A stretch of 64,000 nucleotides of DNA, from assembly GCA_922989275.2 (NCBI GenBank), contig OV277864.1:24253550-24317549 (forward strand). Direction: 5' to 3'. This document shows positions 1 to 10,570 of the stretch, one piece after another. This DNA comes from Gari tellinella. Its lineage: Eukaryota; Mollusca; Bivalvia; Cardiida; Psammobiidae. Both the position numbers and the translations under genes were made by a program. How positions within the stretch are numbered: position 1 is the stretch's first letter; the number at the start of each line of letters is the position of its first letter. The notes under the pieces were generated by a model. That model ran no database searches. It saw only the letters and a program-made list of their open reading frames with translations, and had not been told where the DNA came from.

Positions 1-314
1 GTCCATACGCCGAATAACGAAGGGTCTGATCAGAATCAAAACTGTTTGACGTAAAATCAAAACAAGTGACAAAGTTAGATTTTTAAAAGGCAGTTTTATA
101 TATCTGACGTAAAATCAAAACAAGTGACAAAGTTAGATTTTTAAAAGGCAGTTTTTATATATCTGACGTAACATCAAAACAAGTGACATATATATAAATC
201 TGCCTTTAAAAATCAGACTTTGAAATGATATTGCAAACAAAACATTGAAACAGACGACAATGAAATGGTGAAGGGGTAAAATTCTAACTATTAATTTGGC
301 AGCAAAAGAGTTAA
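1..314. mobile_element. Family C element (TTAA type), right portion, cut by window edge
   Basis: Bases 1-50 carry the right arm of the shared core (GTCTGATCAG then AAAACTGTTTGAC). The far part (about 230-314) matches the 3' side of other family C copies: CAGACGACAAT, then a GAAGGGGTAAA-type word, then TTAA at 311-314. The left end lies outside the window. No coding capacity; probably non-autonomous. Confidence 0.5.
47..224. repeat. Tandem repeat of about 60 bp followed by an inverted partial unit
   Basis: The unit running from TGACGTAAAATCAAAACAAG to GGCAGTTTTATATATC occurs about 2.3 times (from about 47, 108 and 167). A rough reverse complement of its AT-rich half follows at about 186-222, so the block can fold back. 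It lies inside the family C fragment and probably arose by local duplication. Confidence 0.75.
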
Positions 315-541
315 AACCAAAATGGCAATATAGTGAAACCTCTGAAAACCGAACCCTTCTATAATCATCCATTTGCGTCCAGTGGATTATTCCATGTTTT
401 TCATATTAGATTAGTCCATTCCTTACATGTATCTAAGGGTGCCTGGTCTAAATTTTCATTTAGTCTTTTTTACATTTCTACATGTATAATGCGAAGTCTG
501 ATTAGAGTCTATACTGTTTGTCTATGGTCCATTCATAGTAA
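315..541. other. No gene seen; fragment resembling a family E end
   Basis: At about 334-362 a TATAGTGAAACC...ACCGAACCC stretch resembles a worn family E terminus. The part at about 395-460 resembles 30.57-30.67 kb (ATTAGTCC...GCCTGG...AAATTTTCATT). No coding support. Confidence 0.4.
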
Positions 542-800
542 TACAGTGGAGAATCTGTTATTCTTTCCCGTTTAAACGCAAACGTACGCAAACGCAAAGC
601 ACTAAAACGTAGAAAAAAACAACTTTTGGACAATTCTGATATTTCATGTTTATCTTGGTGGCAAACAGTTTGGAGCCTGATCAGACGCCGGGTTACCCGG
701 CGTCTGATCTGGGTCCAAACTGTTTGCACTGCAAATAATAGTTTTAGCGTAAACGCGTTTATTGGGAAAGAATACAAAATGTAACACATTCTCCACTGTA
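542..800. mobile_element. Family A MITE, full copy (reference description)
   Basis: The element is CAGTGGAGAATCTGTTATTC...AATAACACATTCTCCACTG flanked by TA on both sides, the pattern of Tc1/mariner-type non-autonomous elements. Terminal inverted repeats run about 27 bp, into TTCTTTCCC/GGGAAAGAA. Inside are GTTTAAACGCAAACG words and a roughly 66-nt near-perfect palindrome at 661-727 (GCAAACAGTTTGG...GACGCCGGGT / ACCCGGCGTC...CCAAACTGTTTGC). There is no transposase; ORFs crossing it are by-products of its composition. Confidence 0.92.
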
Positions 801-804
801 ATAT

Positions 805-1010
805 GGGCGGATCAAGATCAGACGGATCGCGATCAGACGCCGCGTTATCCGGCGTCTGCTTTGGATTCAAACTTGTATTTGCAAACATTTTGAATCTAGA
901 TTAGTAACGCGCTTGAAACACGTCTTTAAGTTTCTATTATTACTTTTAGTCTTAATTGAATATAGTTTGCAGACGACAATTTGACGGCAGACCATATCAA
1001 AGAATAAGAT
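805..1010. mobile_element. Degenerate core-bearing element, probably family C
   Basis: It contains GATCAGACGCCGCGTTATCC and GGCGTCTG with flanking TTTGGATTCAAAC, the CGCG version of the shared core, then the GCAGACGACAA word seen in other family C copies. The ends are not clear. Only 25 bp separate it from the next family C copy. Confidence 0.5.
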
Positions 1011-1034
1011 TGCACCGCAAATTGCAAAAATCAT

Positions 1035-1257
1035 TTAACCCTTTCGGTATAAAGCCGACTTTGCAATCAGTTTGGATCCTGATCACATGCCGAGTAACGC
1101 GTCGTCTGATAAGGATCTAAACTGCTCGACACTCGTTTCGATATTTCTTAATTCTTACTTCCTTACTTTGAATCTAACTTAGAGACGAGTTTACAGACAA
1201 CAAAGTAACGGTGAAGAGGTAAAAACCTCACGATTAATTTTGCACCGAAAGGGTTAA
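1035..1257. mobile_element. Family C MITE, TTAA-flanked (piggyBac type)
   Basis: It begins TTAACCCTTTCGGT (1035) and ends ACCGAAAGGGTTAA (1257), a 14-bp perfect inverted repeat including TTAA. TTAA targets and CCCTTT-like ends are typical of piggyBac-type elements. A worn core (GTTTGGATCCTGATCACATG...GTCGTCTGATAAGGATC) lies at about 1069-1125. Non-coding. Confidence 0.85.
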
Positions 1258-1569
1258 TAAGGTCTGATGTCTGGTTAAAAGGTCGATTTCTGATATTGAT
1301 TTTTATTTCTAGTTGTCGATCAAAGATTGCTAGACACGACTGATTCTTTACCAATACAGAATTAATAAAAGAAATAACACCAGATTCACTTCTCATTTTC
1401 TTCCCGATAATTTGTTACAAGAATGTATTTCTATACTGAACATTAAAGGCTTAAAATCAGGTGTCATTTTCTGATTTTAATCTAGATTATTTTCTGAATC
1501 TTTATAGTTTTGAAATGTAAGATGTCGTTGAAATTCAGCCTAGTCAGCAATTGAGGTTGAATATGTCCG
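1258..1569. other. No gene or recognised element
   Basis: AT-rich sequence with no coding support. A short inverted pair (AAAATCAG near 1455, CTGATTTT near 1472) is the only local structure I noticed. Confidence 0.5.
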
Positions 1570-1819
1570 TACAGTGGAGAATCTGTTATTCTTTCCCGTT
1601 TAAACGCAAACGTACGCAAACGCATTGCACTAAAACGTAGAAAAGAACAACTTTTGGACAATTCTGATATTTCATGTTTATCTTGGTGGCAAACAGTTTG
1701 GAGCCTGATCAGACGCCGGATTACCCGGCGTCTGATCTGGCTCCAAACTGTTTGCACTGCAAATAATAGTTTTAGCGTAAACGCGTTTATTGGGAAAGAA
1801 TAGCAGATTCTCCACTGTA
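1570..1819. mobile_element. Family A MITE, full copy
   Basis: TA-flanked, with both ends intact (TACAGTGGAGAATC at 1570; GATTCTCCACTGTA to 1819). The core has the GCCGG/CCGGC loop. The right terminus reads GAATAGCAG instead of GAATAACAG. Confidence 0.92.
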
Positions 1820-1867
1820 CAACATGCAATGGGTGAAACCATGTATTCCACGTCCAACTGGTAACCA

Positions 1868-2050
1868 TGAAGACATTTTTTCCCGTTTAAACACAGACCA
1901 AACGCAAACACATTGCCCTAAAACGTGTAAAATGGCAATTTATTGACAATGCTATTTAGTTCAATCTGATCGGAACACATGTGATGCCTGATCAGACAAC
2001 GGGTTACCCGCCGTCTAATCTTGCTCCGAACGGTTTGCACTGGCATTTAT
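1868..2050. mobile_element. Family A copy, degenerate
   Basis: TTTTTCCCGTTTAAACACAG and AAACGTGTAAAATGGC retain family A internal words. A worn core (GATCAGACAACGGGTTACCC then CCGTCTAATCTTGCTCC) follows. Neither CAGTGG end survives. It abuts the next copy. Confidence 0.65.
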
Positions 2051-2054
2051 TGAG

Positions 2055-2294
2055 TACAGTAGAGAATCTGTTATTTTTTCCCGTTTAAACGCAAACGCAA
2101 AGCGCTAAAACGTAGAAAAGAACAACTTTTGGACAATTCTAATATTTCATGTTTATCTTGGTGGCAAACAGTTTGGAGCCTGATCAGACGCCGGGTTACC
2201 CGGCGTCTGATCTGGCTCCAAACTGTTTGAATGGGAAATTATAGTTTTAGCGTAAACGCGTTTACTGGGAAAGAATAACGTTTTCTTCATTGTA
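2055..2294. mobile_element. Family A MITE, near-complete
   Basis: Starts TACAGTAGAGAATCTG and ends AACGTTTTCTTCATTGTA, so the right end carries substitutions. The core palindrome is well preserved (GGAGCC paired with GGCTCC around CGCCGGGTTACCCGGCG). Confidence 0.88.
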
Positions 2295-2369
2295 CGAAAC
2301 AACGTCTTGTCTACTCTAGATGCTAAACGGCAAACACAGTACAATGAACTGTAAACATTTACGGAACCT

Positions 2370-2852
2370 TACACTGGAGAAAACGTTATTCTTTCCCAAT
2401 ATATGCGTTTACGCTTAATCTTTTTACGTTGCAAACAGTTTGGAGCCCGATCAGACCCGGCGTATGATCAGACTCCAAACTGTTTGAAACTCAGATTAAA
2501 ATGAACATTTAGAATTGTCATTTTTTCTCTCAAATTTCCCGTTAAATTACAATACAATTGCGTTTCGTTTGCGTTAACCTATTACCCCATAAATACGCCT
2601 TTTAACGCCTTTAAATCATTCCTCCTCTGAAAAAAAATCCATTTTTTCCAGTCATGAATATATATCATAAGAAATATTTTCTATACCCTAGCAGATGGTA
2701 GCTTAAAGCAGACTGAAAGTAAAGCAGAATGTGCCTTAAGGCACATTCTGCTTTACTTACAACCTGCTTTAAGTGATCACCTGTCTTCAGAACTAGAAAT
2801 ATGCTATGGGGGAATGGGTTAATCGGGAAAGAATAACGTCTTCTCCACTGTT
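2370..2852. mobile_element. Family A MITE split by a nested family B element
   Basis: The left end is TACACTGGAGAAAACG; the right end is GAATAACGTCTTCTCCACTG. The core is shortened (GATCAGACCCGGCGTATGATC). At the GTTTAAACGGG word near the right side a family B element (2574-2822) is inserted, with TTAA on both sides. Confidence 0.85.
2574..2822. mobile_element. Family B MITE (TTAA type, piggyBac-like), nested in A
   Basis: TTAACCTATTACCCCATAAA at the left and GGGAATGGGTTAA at the right, with TTAA duplicated. Near the right side is a hairpin (GTAAAGCAGAATGTGCC / GGCACATTCTGCTTTAC) of about 60 nt. The more common loop GCGCC/GGCGC is replaced here by GTGCC/GGCAC, a paired change. Confidence 0.85.
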
Positions 2853-2883
2853 TCACAGTACGAAATACGTTTGTTCTTTCAAG

Positions 2884-3088
2884 TTAACCCTTTACCTCAT
2901 AGTCTGTTTCTAGATTTGAAGGCAGGTAACCATTTAAAGCAGTTTAAAGCTTTAAGTCAGTATTTGCTAGTATATAAGTAATATTTCTAATTGAACATGT
3001 TCATGCCTGTACAATCTAGAACTATTTTCTTTGGCGGAAAGATAAATTAAAATGCGCTCAAAGGCGCTTCTATCAGGTAAAGGGTTAC
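2884..3088. mobile_element. Family B MITE lacking the hairpin
   Basis: Begins TTAACCCTTTACCTCATAG and ends CAGGTAAAGGGTTAC (the last A of TTAA is mutated). The palindromic arm is reduced to AAAGCAGTTTAAAGC. Its TAGTATATAAG at about 2970 matches, uninterrupted, the place where a family D element is inserted in the 18.5-kb copy. Confidence 0.85.
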
Positions 3089-3424
3089 ATGTAAACCCCT
3101 ACAGCGCCTACGCCTAACGTCTGCTTTAACCCCTTTATCAAACAAAACATCGACTGATGCAGTATGTCGTCGTATAGACAGGCTTCAAATTTCTGTTTTA
3201 CGAAAAGTTGATATCAGTGGAATACAGTTAAGATCCAGTTCAGACAAGGTGTCTTATCTGGATATACTGCTTGCAAAGACGACCTTAGTCTCTTAAACAA
3301 AATGAAAAGCAATACAACATATGAAAATGCAAACTTTCTGAAAAATCTAATACTATATTCAAATCTGATTGGCAGCACTGTTTTAACCCGAAGTCTGGTT
3401 CAGCTTCAGCTAAAGTGAAGCCAA
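3089..3424. other. No gene; possible worn family C debris
   Basis: Words such as CGTCTGCTTTAACCCCTTT and GTATGTCGTCG recall family C flanks. A faint inverted pair (GATCCAGTTCAGACAAGG / CTTATCTGGAT) sits near 3231-3265. No ends are defined. Confidence 0.35.
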
Positions 3425-3642
3425 CGTTATGCTTCCCCGATAAACGCATTTACACTTAATCTATTACATGTGTATTTCCTTTGCAAACAGTTTCGAGCTA
3501 GATCAAACGCCTGGTGACCCTGCGTCAGCTCAGGCTTCAAAGTGTTTTGTTACTCGGATAACAAATAGTAAGAATTGTCAACTGCTTCTACGTTTTATTG
3601 CGTTTCGTTTCAGCAGGAAAGAATAACGTCTTAACAACTGTA
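3425..3642. mobile_element. Family A copy, degenerate
   Basis: CGATAAACGCATTTACAC, GCAAACAGTTTCGAGC and GGAAAGAATAACGTC are recognisable family A words in the right order, ending at ACAACTGTA. The core is no longer a clean palindrome. Confidence 0.7.
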
Positions 3643-3654
3643 CAGTTCTCTTTC

Positions 3655-3888
3655 AATGACGCTTTAAAGCGCGTTTGCTAACAGTTTGGGTCCTGATCAG
3701 ACGCCGCGTAGCACGGCGTCTGATCAGGGCTCAAACTGTTTGACACTTTTATCGATATTTATTAAGTCATACATCATTAAATCAATCTTTGAAACGTGTC
3801 TTGCAGACACCAATACTGAAGCAGACGACAATAAAGCGGTCAAAGGGGTAAACATCTCCCGAACAATTTTATCATGAAAGGGTTACCT
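3655..3888. mobile_element. Family C element
   Basis: It carries a good core (GTTTGGGTCCTGATCAGACG...GGCGTCTGATCAGGGCTCAAAC) at about 3680-3750, then the GCAGACGACAATAAAG word and GTCAAAGGGGTAAAC, and ends CATGAAAGGGTTACC near 3888. The left boundary is approximate. Confidence 0.65.
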
Positions 3889-3894
3889 TAATCC

Positions 3895-4064
3895 GTCCCG
3901 TTCAAACGCAAACGACACGCAAACGAATTGCAATAAAACGTAGGAAATAACAATGTGTTGACCATTCTGACTATTGTTTTTGATCTGATTGGCAAACACT
4001 TCAAAATGGAGCCTGGTCATACGTTGGGTTACATGTACATAACTGTTTGCACTGGAGAAAATCA
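3895..4064. mobile_element. Family A copy, degenerate
   Basis: CCGTTCAAACGCAAACG, AAAACGTAGGAAATAAC and a broken core (ATGGAGCCTGGTCATACG...AACTGTTTGCAC). The CAGTGG ends are missing. Confidence 0.65.
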
Positions 4065-4249
4065 TTTAAGCAGTCACCTGTCTTAAACACCTAATAATAA
4101 GCACAATTTAGTTGTTGTAATTGAGATATTTTATTGTAAATCCGGTCGGATGGTATGATATCCCAATATTGCACATTGTCACATCCTGCTTTGTATATTC
4201 ATTACCACTGCTGCACTGTTAATGTTAGAGTGAAAGCAAAAACACAAAT

Positions 4250-5187
4250 CAAACAAGAGGCCCCTGCAGGCCTAAATATCGCTCACCTGGAAAAACCAAC
4301 ACATGGGTCACATGACCCCTGGGTGGGATCATTTGTACCCCAGAGATATAATTTCAAGTATTTTGCTGATCAACTTGAAAATTAAGTGTTCTGCAAAATA
4401 TTTTGTACATGGGTGGTTTAAGACAGGAAGACTTTTCATTGAAAACAAATCTATTTTTTGCTAATATATATACCCAGATATGCAAAAGACCCGAACTATT
4501 TCAGCAATATTGGCATTAGGCATAATAGTTTCAGAGAATAATATTTCACTATATAACTCTTTGTAAAACTGCTAACCATAGGGCATAGGTAGTTTTGATC
4601 CAAGGGGCATAATTTGAACAATCTTGATAGAGGACCTATAGATGATGCTTTATGCTAAATATCTAAGCTCATGGTACTGTGGTTTCAGACAAGAATATTT
4701 TTAAGTTTTCATTGAAACAATTTATTTTTAGCTTCTAGAAATGTCACTATGCCAAATATCAAATCTCTGGCCATATTAGTTTTAGAGGAAAATATGTTTG
4801 AAGATTTCACTATATAACTCTATGTAAAATTACGACCCCCGGGGATGGGTCATTGTTGACCCAAGGGACATAATTTGAACAATCTTGATAGAGGATCTAA
4901 GGACTATGCTTTGTGCCAAATATCTAAGCTCAGGATACTGTGGTTTCAGACGAGAAGACTTTTTAAGTTTTCATTGAACAAATCTATTTTAGCTCCTTTG
5001 ACTTAGATATGCAACGGACGGAACTATTTGAACAACTTTGAAAGAGGATCATACAAGGATCGTTTGGTAAAGTTTGGTAAAAATCCATCCAGAAGTATAC
5101 ATGTAGGAGGAGAAGTCGTTTGAAGAAATTGTTGATGATGGATGACAACGACGAAGACGGACGACGGACACAGCACAATCAAACATA
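4250..5187 (+). repeat. R1 dispersed repeat array (left part)
   Basis: Degenerate tandem units of about 300 bp: 'CATAATTTGAACAATCTTGA TAGAGGA..' followed by 'AAATATCTAAGCTCA...CTGTGGTTTCAGAC'. It begins with AACAAGAGGCCCCTGCAGGC and ends GACGGACGACGG. The natural continuation (AGCTCACCTTGCACAGAGCC) is found at about 8979-9010, beyond the inserted TIR element. Non-coding; I know this kind of repeat from bivalves but cannot assign a class. Confidence 0.7.
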
Positions 5188-5981
5188 TGTTGAGCCGAAT
5201 TATTCACACTACGAATTCTTCACACCTGTGAGGAATTCGTAGGAATTTCATACGAATATGTCACACATTTGTGAATAATTCGTACTTACTCTCAGCCCCC
5301 CCTGACAGTAGATACGAATTCTTCACATGTCGATTTTTTTTTAAAAACGAATGTAAAAAATTTGTGCATACGAAAACGTCACACTTTCCAAAAAGCTTTT
5401 AGCCACCAGATGGATAGGGGGACATATTAGGTTTGCTTTACTTGATAGATGTCTTATATTTCACATAATGACAAAACATATGTACTAGACTGTCTGTTTA
5501 AATTGGGTCATAAGGTAAAAGGTCAAGGTCACATGGGGTACAAATGTCACATTTTCGGCACACGATATAATTAATTATAGACACATAAAACTGAAAAATA
5601 GCATGGTAGTAATAGCACTTTGGTGACCATATAATTTACTCGATTCCGTCGTATCGGATATTATTCGGTCCGTCTGTACGATGCATTCTAAGAACTTTAT
5701 AAATGTATGGACCGGTTTCTGTGTCACCAGCTGAAGGCAATGATGACACGTCGGGGTCGGTCAACTTACCGTAGACTGTCTGTCCGATCGTCCGACTGTC
5801 ATGGTTTTGTTTTTTACTGAAGTTTTAAAGGTGAAATTTCATTTAAAGAGTTTAATGAGTAGACGTGTATTGCAAACACAGTTCATAATTATTGTATAAA
5901 CACCGTGAGAGGTATTCCCCTTTATACTATTTTCCGAGAGATTCTGCCATTCCGAAGCTTTTGAAATTAAAATTTCATTAA

Positions 5982-7407
5982 CGACTATCGCGGCAGTTTG
6001 TTCGAATTTTCAAACCATTCAGATTTTTTTCAAATTCTGCATGTTGCTAGTATATACCCTGTTGTGCAGAAATATGAAATAAAATAGGGAGTCCCCGAAC
6101 TGGTTCTTTTCTTAATAGCTTGTTTTTTGGTATACCCCTAATTATCAAGAGACACGTGCTGTTGATAATAAAATCTCAGAACACCCCTCTTCAGCTTTGT
6201 AATTTTCCTTAGATATTGGGTTATTCATATGTTTTCATAAAAAAGAAAAGAATATGAGGAAGTAGCATAAAAACATGGAAACAACATTTTATTCGTCAAT
6301 AAAGGGAACACATCAAATAGTTATTTTTCAAAATATTTCTCCTACAGTTCTTACGTTCAGATTTTGCCAATATGTTTCACAAATATTAATAAAGCATTAA
6401 TTTACTGAAATCACTAATTACAGTTATGGTTACCCGAACTATTTTTTCTACAAAATACAAAGTCTGCATGTAGAGTAACGCATGTCTATCCAATTACATA
6501 TAGGGCTATCTATAAATGATATATGTTAATCACTTTTAAATGCTAAAATGTGTCAAAATCCACTGTTTAATCGTCAGCAATATATCACTTTACAAGCATT
6601 ATTAGTATATATAACTTATCGTGGACGCCAAATTATATGACCACACCATTAAGCTTTTTGAGGTAGGAAGAAATACAAATTTCAAATATAAACTATATTG
6701 AATTGGTTAAAGGGAGACAACACATCAGAAGTTTTGCAAAAGTTGCTTCCCTTTGACTGTAAAAAAATTGAAACTGGCGCGATATTCCTTAATCGAAAGA
6801 GATTGATGTATAAAAGTGTTTTGCATGAAGATCATAACTCCTGCATCAGTGCGGTGAGAGTAATTCCTTCTTTCAGGAAGATGAATTAGGCTAAGCTCAT
6901 TTGCTTACAAGCAGCGCATGAGATCAAAACCACCAACATGTTTTTCTTTAAGTTCATAACAGAGGTGATTATCTCTGTCCAATAAACTAAAGCCCTTAAA
7001 TAGCGTTAACATAGGGAGGTCTTTGGGGTTACACAAATGATACAGTTTTGACCATCTACATGCACTTGTACATGATTGGTTTCTAGTATTCTAGCTTGAA
7101 CAATAAGGCCATGAGTAGGTGGGATAAGTTTAGATATGAGAGCTTAGTGAAAACTTGCCCAATTTTAATGTCGCCATTACAGTAACCATTGGCTGCAAGA
7201 AGAGCGACTCCGACCATCATGGCCCTCTTGTTTGAGGCTGATTGCAGATCTGAACATTTACACATGTATACACAACAGATGAATGTGTTACGCGATACTC
7301 TGTCATTCAATAAGTAGCAACAGCGCTAACTTTGGTATCTGTTGCAGATGTTGTATAGGAAATATTTAAGTATTTTTGAAAATTCGAACAAACTGCCGCG
7401 ATAGTCC
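5982..7407. mobile_element. piggyBac-type element (TTAA), non-autonomous, nested
   Basis: TTAA occurs at 5978-5981 and 7408-7411. Inside them the ends are inverted repeats of about 32 bp (GACTATCGCGGCAGTTTGTT and on at the left; the complement ending CTGCCGCGATAGTC at the right). At 1.43 kb without a recognisable transposase it is a deletion derivative or MITE. The part at about 6905-7050 resembles 46.19-46.34 kb. Confidence 0.85.
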
Positions 7408-8574
7408 TTAAATACCGGACGGGCAACGGTTTTTAAGACGGGCGACCATCATCGCCCGATATTGGTTATCGTGGGTTCAATATATGAATGAGGTTTACAA
7501 AGACGCACTGATTTCACTTCTTTGTTATGTTGCTCACTTTATTACATGGAACCATACTACCGATTGCCTTATCGTGTAGTCCAGATCATGGGCATTCAGT
7601 AAAAACGTGCAATACTGTGGGAGACCGAAAGGAAACCGGTGTTATCCGGTTGCCAGTCGGGTGCCGGTGTAAAGACGAAATGTGCCCCCCCCCCCCATTC
7701 TAAAGAGTGACACATGAGGACAATTTTTGACGTAGAAAACTGTCCTTGGCATAATACATGTAAAATCACCCGGGAGGTTAATTTTCTGAGTCGAAAAATA
7801 TCCCGGGGTCACAATTCTGAGTGGTAGGGTCACTTTTCGTCATTACAACGGCCGGTATATGATGGACAAACGCCGGATGGAGACGGCCTTGTCCGACTTC
7901 TGACACGCTTGTATACGTTTGTATATTTGGTCAAAAGCTATCTCGGGTCCGATCGACGTGTAAGGTGGCCGGAATCGACCGATTTTAAGGCGATGTCGTT
8001 TCTATGACCGTCGTTGAAACTAGCTTTTAACTCCACTTTAAAATCAAACCGAGGCCCAGAATTCTGAGTTCATACTATGTTAACAGTATTTCAGTCATAT
8101 CTCGACATAAAGCTAAATGCATATGGGAGAAGAAACAGGATGCACGTCATAAACTGTATCAGGTAAAAATTTACATCTGGGTAAAAGCACCGAATTTCCG
8201 ATAGCCAGCTTGAAGGCTCCTCCAAATGAAAAAGCCCAAATGTTCAGATTGGGATTCGAATCAACAGCAGTAAGGAGCCAATTGAGTGTAAGTTATAGTC
8301 ACTATGAGCACTGGACCACGGCCACGGGTCCCATCTCTCCCCATCCCGTTAAGCATACCAACAATCTACCAGCATTCGGCAAGCAACCTGTCGGTTGTCT
8401 GCCAATTATGCCTCAAAGGAAGCCGGCAACTAAGCATAAACTCAACGGGACTTAAGTTTGATCATTGGATAAAAAAGGCTGTACTTATCCACAGATAATT
8501 CTTCGGATTTAGGTCGGCTGTTAAAGAGCATTTTTGATCAAATCGTAAACACTGCATGTAAAAGTGGATAACAC

Positions 8575-8812
8575 AGTTTTAGCGCACCCGCTTCTTAACA
8601 ATGCATCCCGAGTTCGATCCCGGGTCATGACAGTACGTGAAAGGGTCGCCTGTTTTCCCTAGTACTCTAGTGTCATCCCACAAAACGACGCAATACACCA
8701 TCTTTTGCGCTATGGAAAGTGATTTGCCTAAGCTGTTAGAACTTGTTTCATAAAGAAATGTTAAACGAAAGGTGGTGTGTGAAGAATCCGTAGGTACCAA
8801 CGGGTCGTTCAA
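8575..8812 (+). mobile_element. tRNA-derived SINE-like sequence
   Basis: An A-box-like TTAGCGCACCCGCTT (about 8579) and a B-box-like GAGTTCGATCCCGGG (about 8610) are spaced as in a tRNA head. A tail of about 190 bp (TTTTGCGCTATGGAAAGTG...) follows. The tRNA fold is incomplete, so this is a SINE rather than a tRNA gene. It lies just inside the right subterminal region of the 3.8-kb element. Confidence 0.6.
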
Positions 8813-8978
8813 AAAGGGGGTACGAAAATCTCACACTGCCGTTATGTGACATATTCGTACGAAATCTTCACACATTGGTCACACGAGTGGAAGAATTCGT
8901 ACCCTTTCGTACGAATTCTTCACACCTCTAATTACGGTGTGAAGAATTCGTAGTGTGAATAATTCGGCTCAACATAGC

Positions 8979-9010
8979 TCACCTTGCACAGAGCCAAAAC
9001 AGCCAAAACC
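8979..9010 (+). repeat. R1 repeat, right remnant
   Basis: GCTCACCTTGCACAGAGCC continues the R1 unit interrupted at 5187. This supports a clean insertion of the 3.8-kb element with a TA target. Confidence 0.55.
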
Positions 9011-9161
9011 GTTACAAAATAATTGCGAGTGAAATAGAAGAAACGACAATTATGAATTGTATGTTTATGCTCCTATAATGCTCTGACATGAACCCTTCTG
9101 TTTGTAAATGATAGACCAATTAGATCTTGTCTCGTCAGGAAAAGGTTTATAAACTAACACG

Positions 9162-9662
9162 TACAGTGGAAAAGTTGTTATCCTTTCCCGTTTAAACGCA
9201 AACGAACCTCAAAGGCATTATACTGTACTAATTAGTGAAAAAAAGTTGCCAATTCTTACTTCTATCTTTCAATCTATGTGTCAAACAGTTTGGAGGCTGC
9301 TTGATGATTAGTTAAATGTGTGCTGCAATATTTAAAGGCCAGATTAGACGCCGGATAACCTGACGTCTGATCTGGCTCAAAAATCTTTATACTGGAAAAT
9401 AAAAGTGTCGGGGTAAATCTGCTAAAATCGGTCTACAGTCGAACTTCGATATCCCGAACTCGATTAAGTCGAACATACCCGTATTTCAAAGTTAAAACGT
9501 TATTACTATTTATATAATGTATGACTCTAAAACAGTTTGCAGCCTGATCAGACGCCGGGCTATCCGACGTTTTATTTGGCATCAAAATGTTGGCAGTTCT
9601 ATACATTTAGTTGTTTTGACAGTAATGCGTTTATTGTGCAAGAAATGCAAATAGTCCACTGT
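9162..9662. mobile_element. Family A, degenerate compound copy
   Basis: Left end TACAGTGGAAAAGTTG; right end ATAGTCCACTGTTA. Two core-like segments occur (about 9345-9380 and 9535-9570). Between them lies a TACAGTCGAACTTCG word, the apparent end of another TA-type MITE. Best read as one A copy enlarged by insertion, or two fused copies. Confidence 0.65.
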
Positions 9663-10116
9663 TATAAATTCAATCAAATCAGACATCTAGAAGTTCTGTG
9701 ATTGAGCATAGTTCTGAAAATTTAGTATTCAGTCTTCTTCGAATAGAAAGGCATACATATATAAATTGAACTATATATATTTCCAAGTTTTATTACAATG
9801 TGACCATTGAAAGTGAAAAAGGCAAACACAGTGACAATAAAACGTGCACAGGTAAACGTTCACCGCTCTAATTAAAGGTGCAGACAAAGCGTAACACTTT
9901 GAACATGACCATTTGATCTTGTTCTTAACTGTTTGTAATTAACATTATTTCATGGAGTACAAACGCATGTGTTTTAGAAATGAATACAGTGGAAAAAGTG
10001 GGCATATTTCCCATTTAAACGTGAAAACCAAATACTATTAATAGAGTGTAGACCATGAAAGTTTTTAAACGGGTTTGTCGATTTGCTGAACTTGAGTGAC
10101 AACCCGTTAGGAGTCT
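9663..10116. other. No gene; remnant of a family A left end near 9985
   Basis: AATACAGTGGAAAAAGTGGG then TTTCCCATTTAAACGTG at about 9985-10030 is a broken family A left part. The rest shows no recognised structure. Confidence 0.45.
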
Positions 10117-10359
10117 GGGCCCGTCTTACTAAACGTCGTTAAAATTTTAAATTACATCTAATTTCTAATTTCTCCATCTAATCCGGTCTTGAAACGACGA
10201 TTCCAAAGAGATGTCACAAGACAGGATTGGATGGATTTCAAGACGATTCGAAAGAGATGGTCACAGGACAGGATTGGAGGGAGAAATAAATTATAATTGA
10301 GAGTTTTATAATCTGAATTACGACAATATTTGTCGTACTATATTTCTTGAAACGGACCC
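10117..10359. mobile_element. Family G foldback element
   Basis: Starts GGGCCCGTCTTACTAAACG and ends TTCTTGAAACGGACCC. The middle is an inverted repeat around GACGATTCCAAAGAGATGTC / GACAGGATTGG. It is worn compared with the 43.2-kb copy. Target duplication unclear. Confidence 0.7.
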
Positions 10360-10570
10360 AATATCCATCGTCAGGTTTCCCTGCCTTTGATCAGGCTTCT
10401 AACTGCTTGCAACGGGAATGGTTGCCTTTAGCACAGATGAGTGTACATAAATTTGGATAGAATAACGTCTTTTTCACAGATAAACATCTTCTTCAATGTA
10501 GCATTTATCTACAGTTTGGCTTCGTGCCATATGATTATAGGACATATACATTCAAGTACATTATTATTTA

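Larger units (their letters stand above)
5188..8976. mobile_element. 3.8-kb TIR element with TA target duplication, non-autonomous
   Basis: Perfect terminal inverted repeats of at least 37 bp: left TGTTGAGCCGAATTATTCAC and on, right the exact complement ending GTGAATAATTCGGCTCAACA; TA flanks both sides (5186-5187, 8977-8978). Subterminal stretches (5188-5400, 8815-8976) are packed with TACGAATTCTTCACAC-like words in both orientations. No transposase is seen inside, only other insertions and non-coding DNA. Superfamily not assigned. Confidence 0.85.

Noticed and set aside
6698..6889. 63-codon frame inside the piggyBac-type element as a transposase remnant
   Set aside because: No DDD motif context or cysteine-rich C-terminal domain; length and composition are as expected by chance.
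8210..8498. Two overlapping frames of 81 and 64 codons
   Set aside because: No domain, no codon-level signal, and located in the non-coding interior of the 3.8-kb TIR element.
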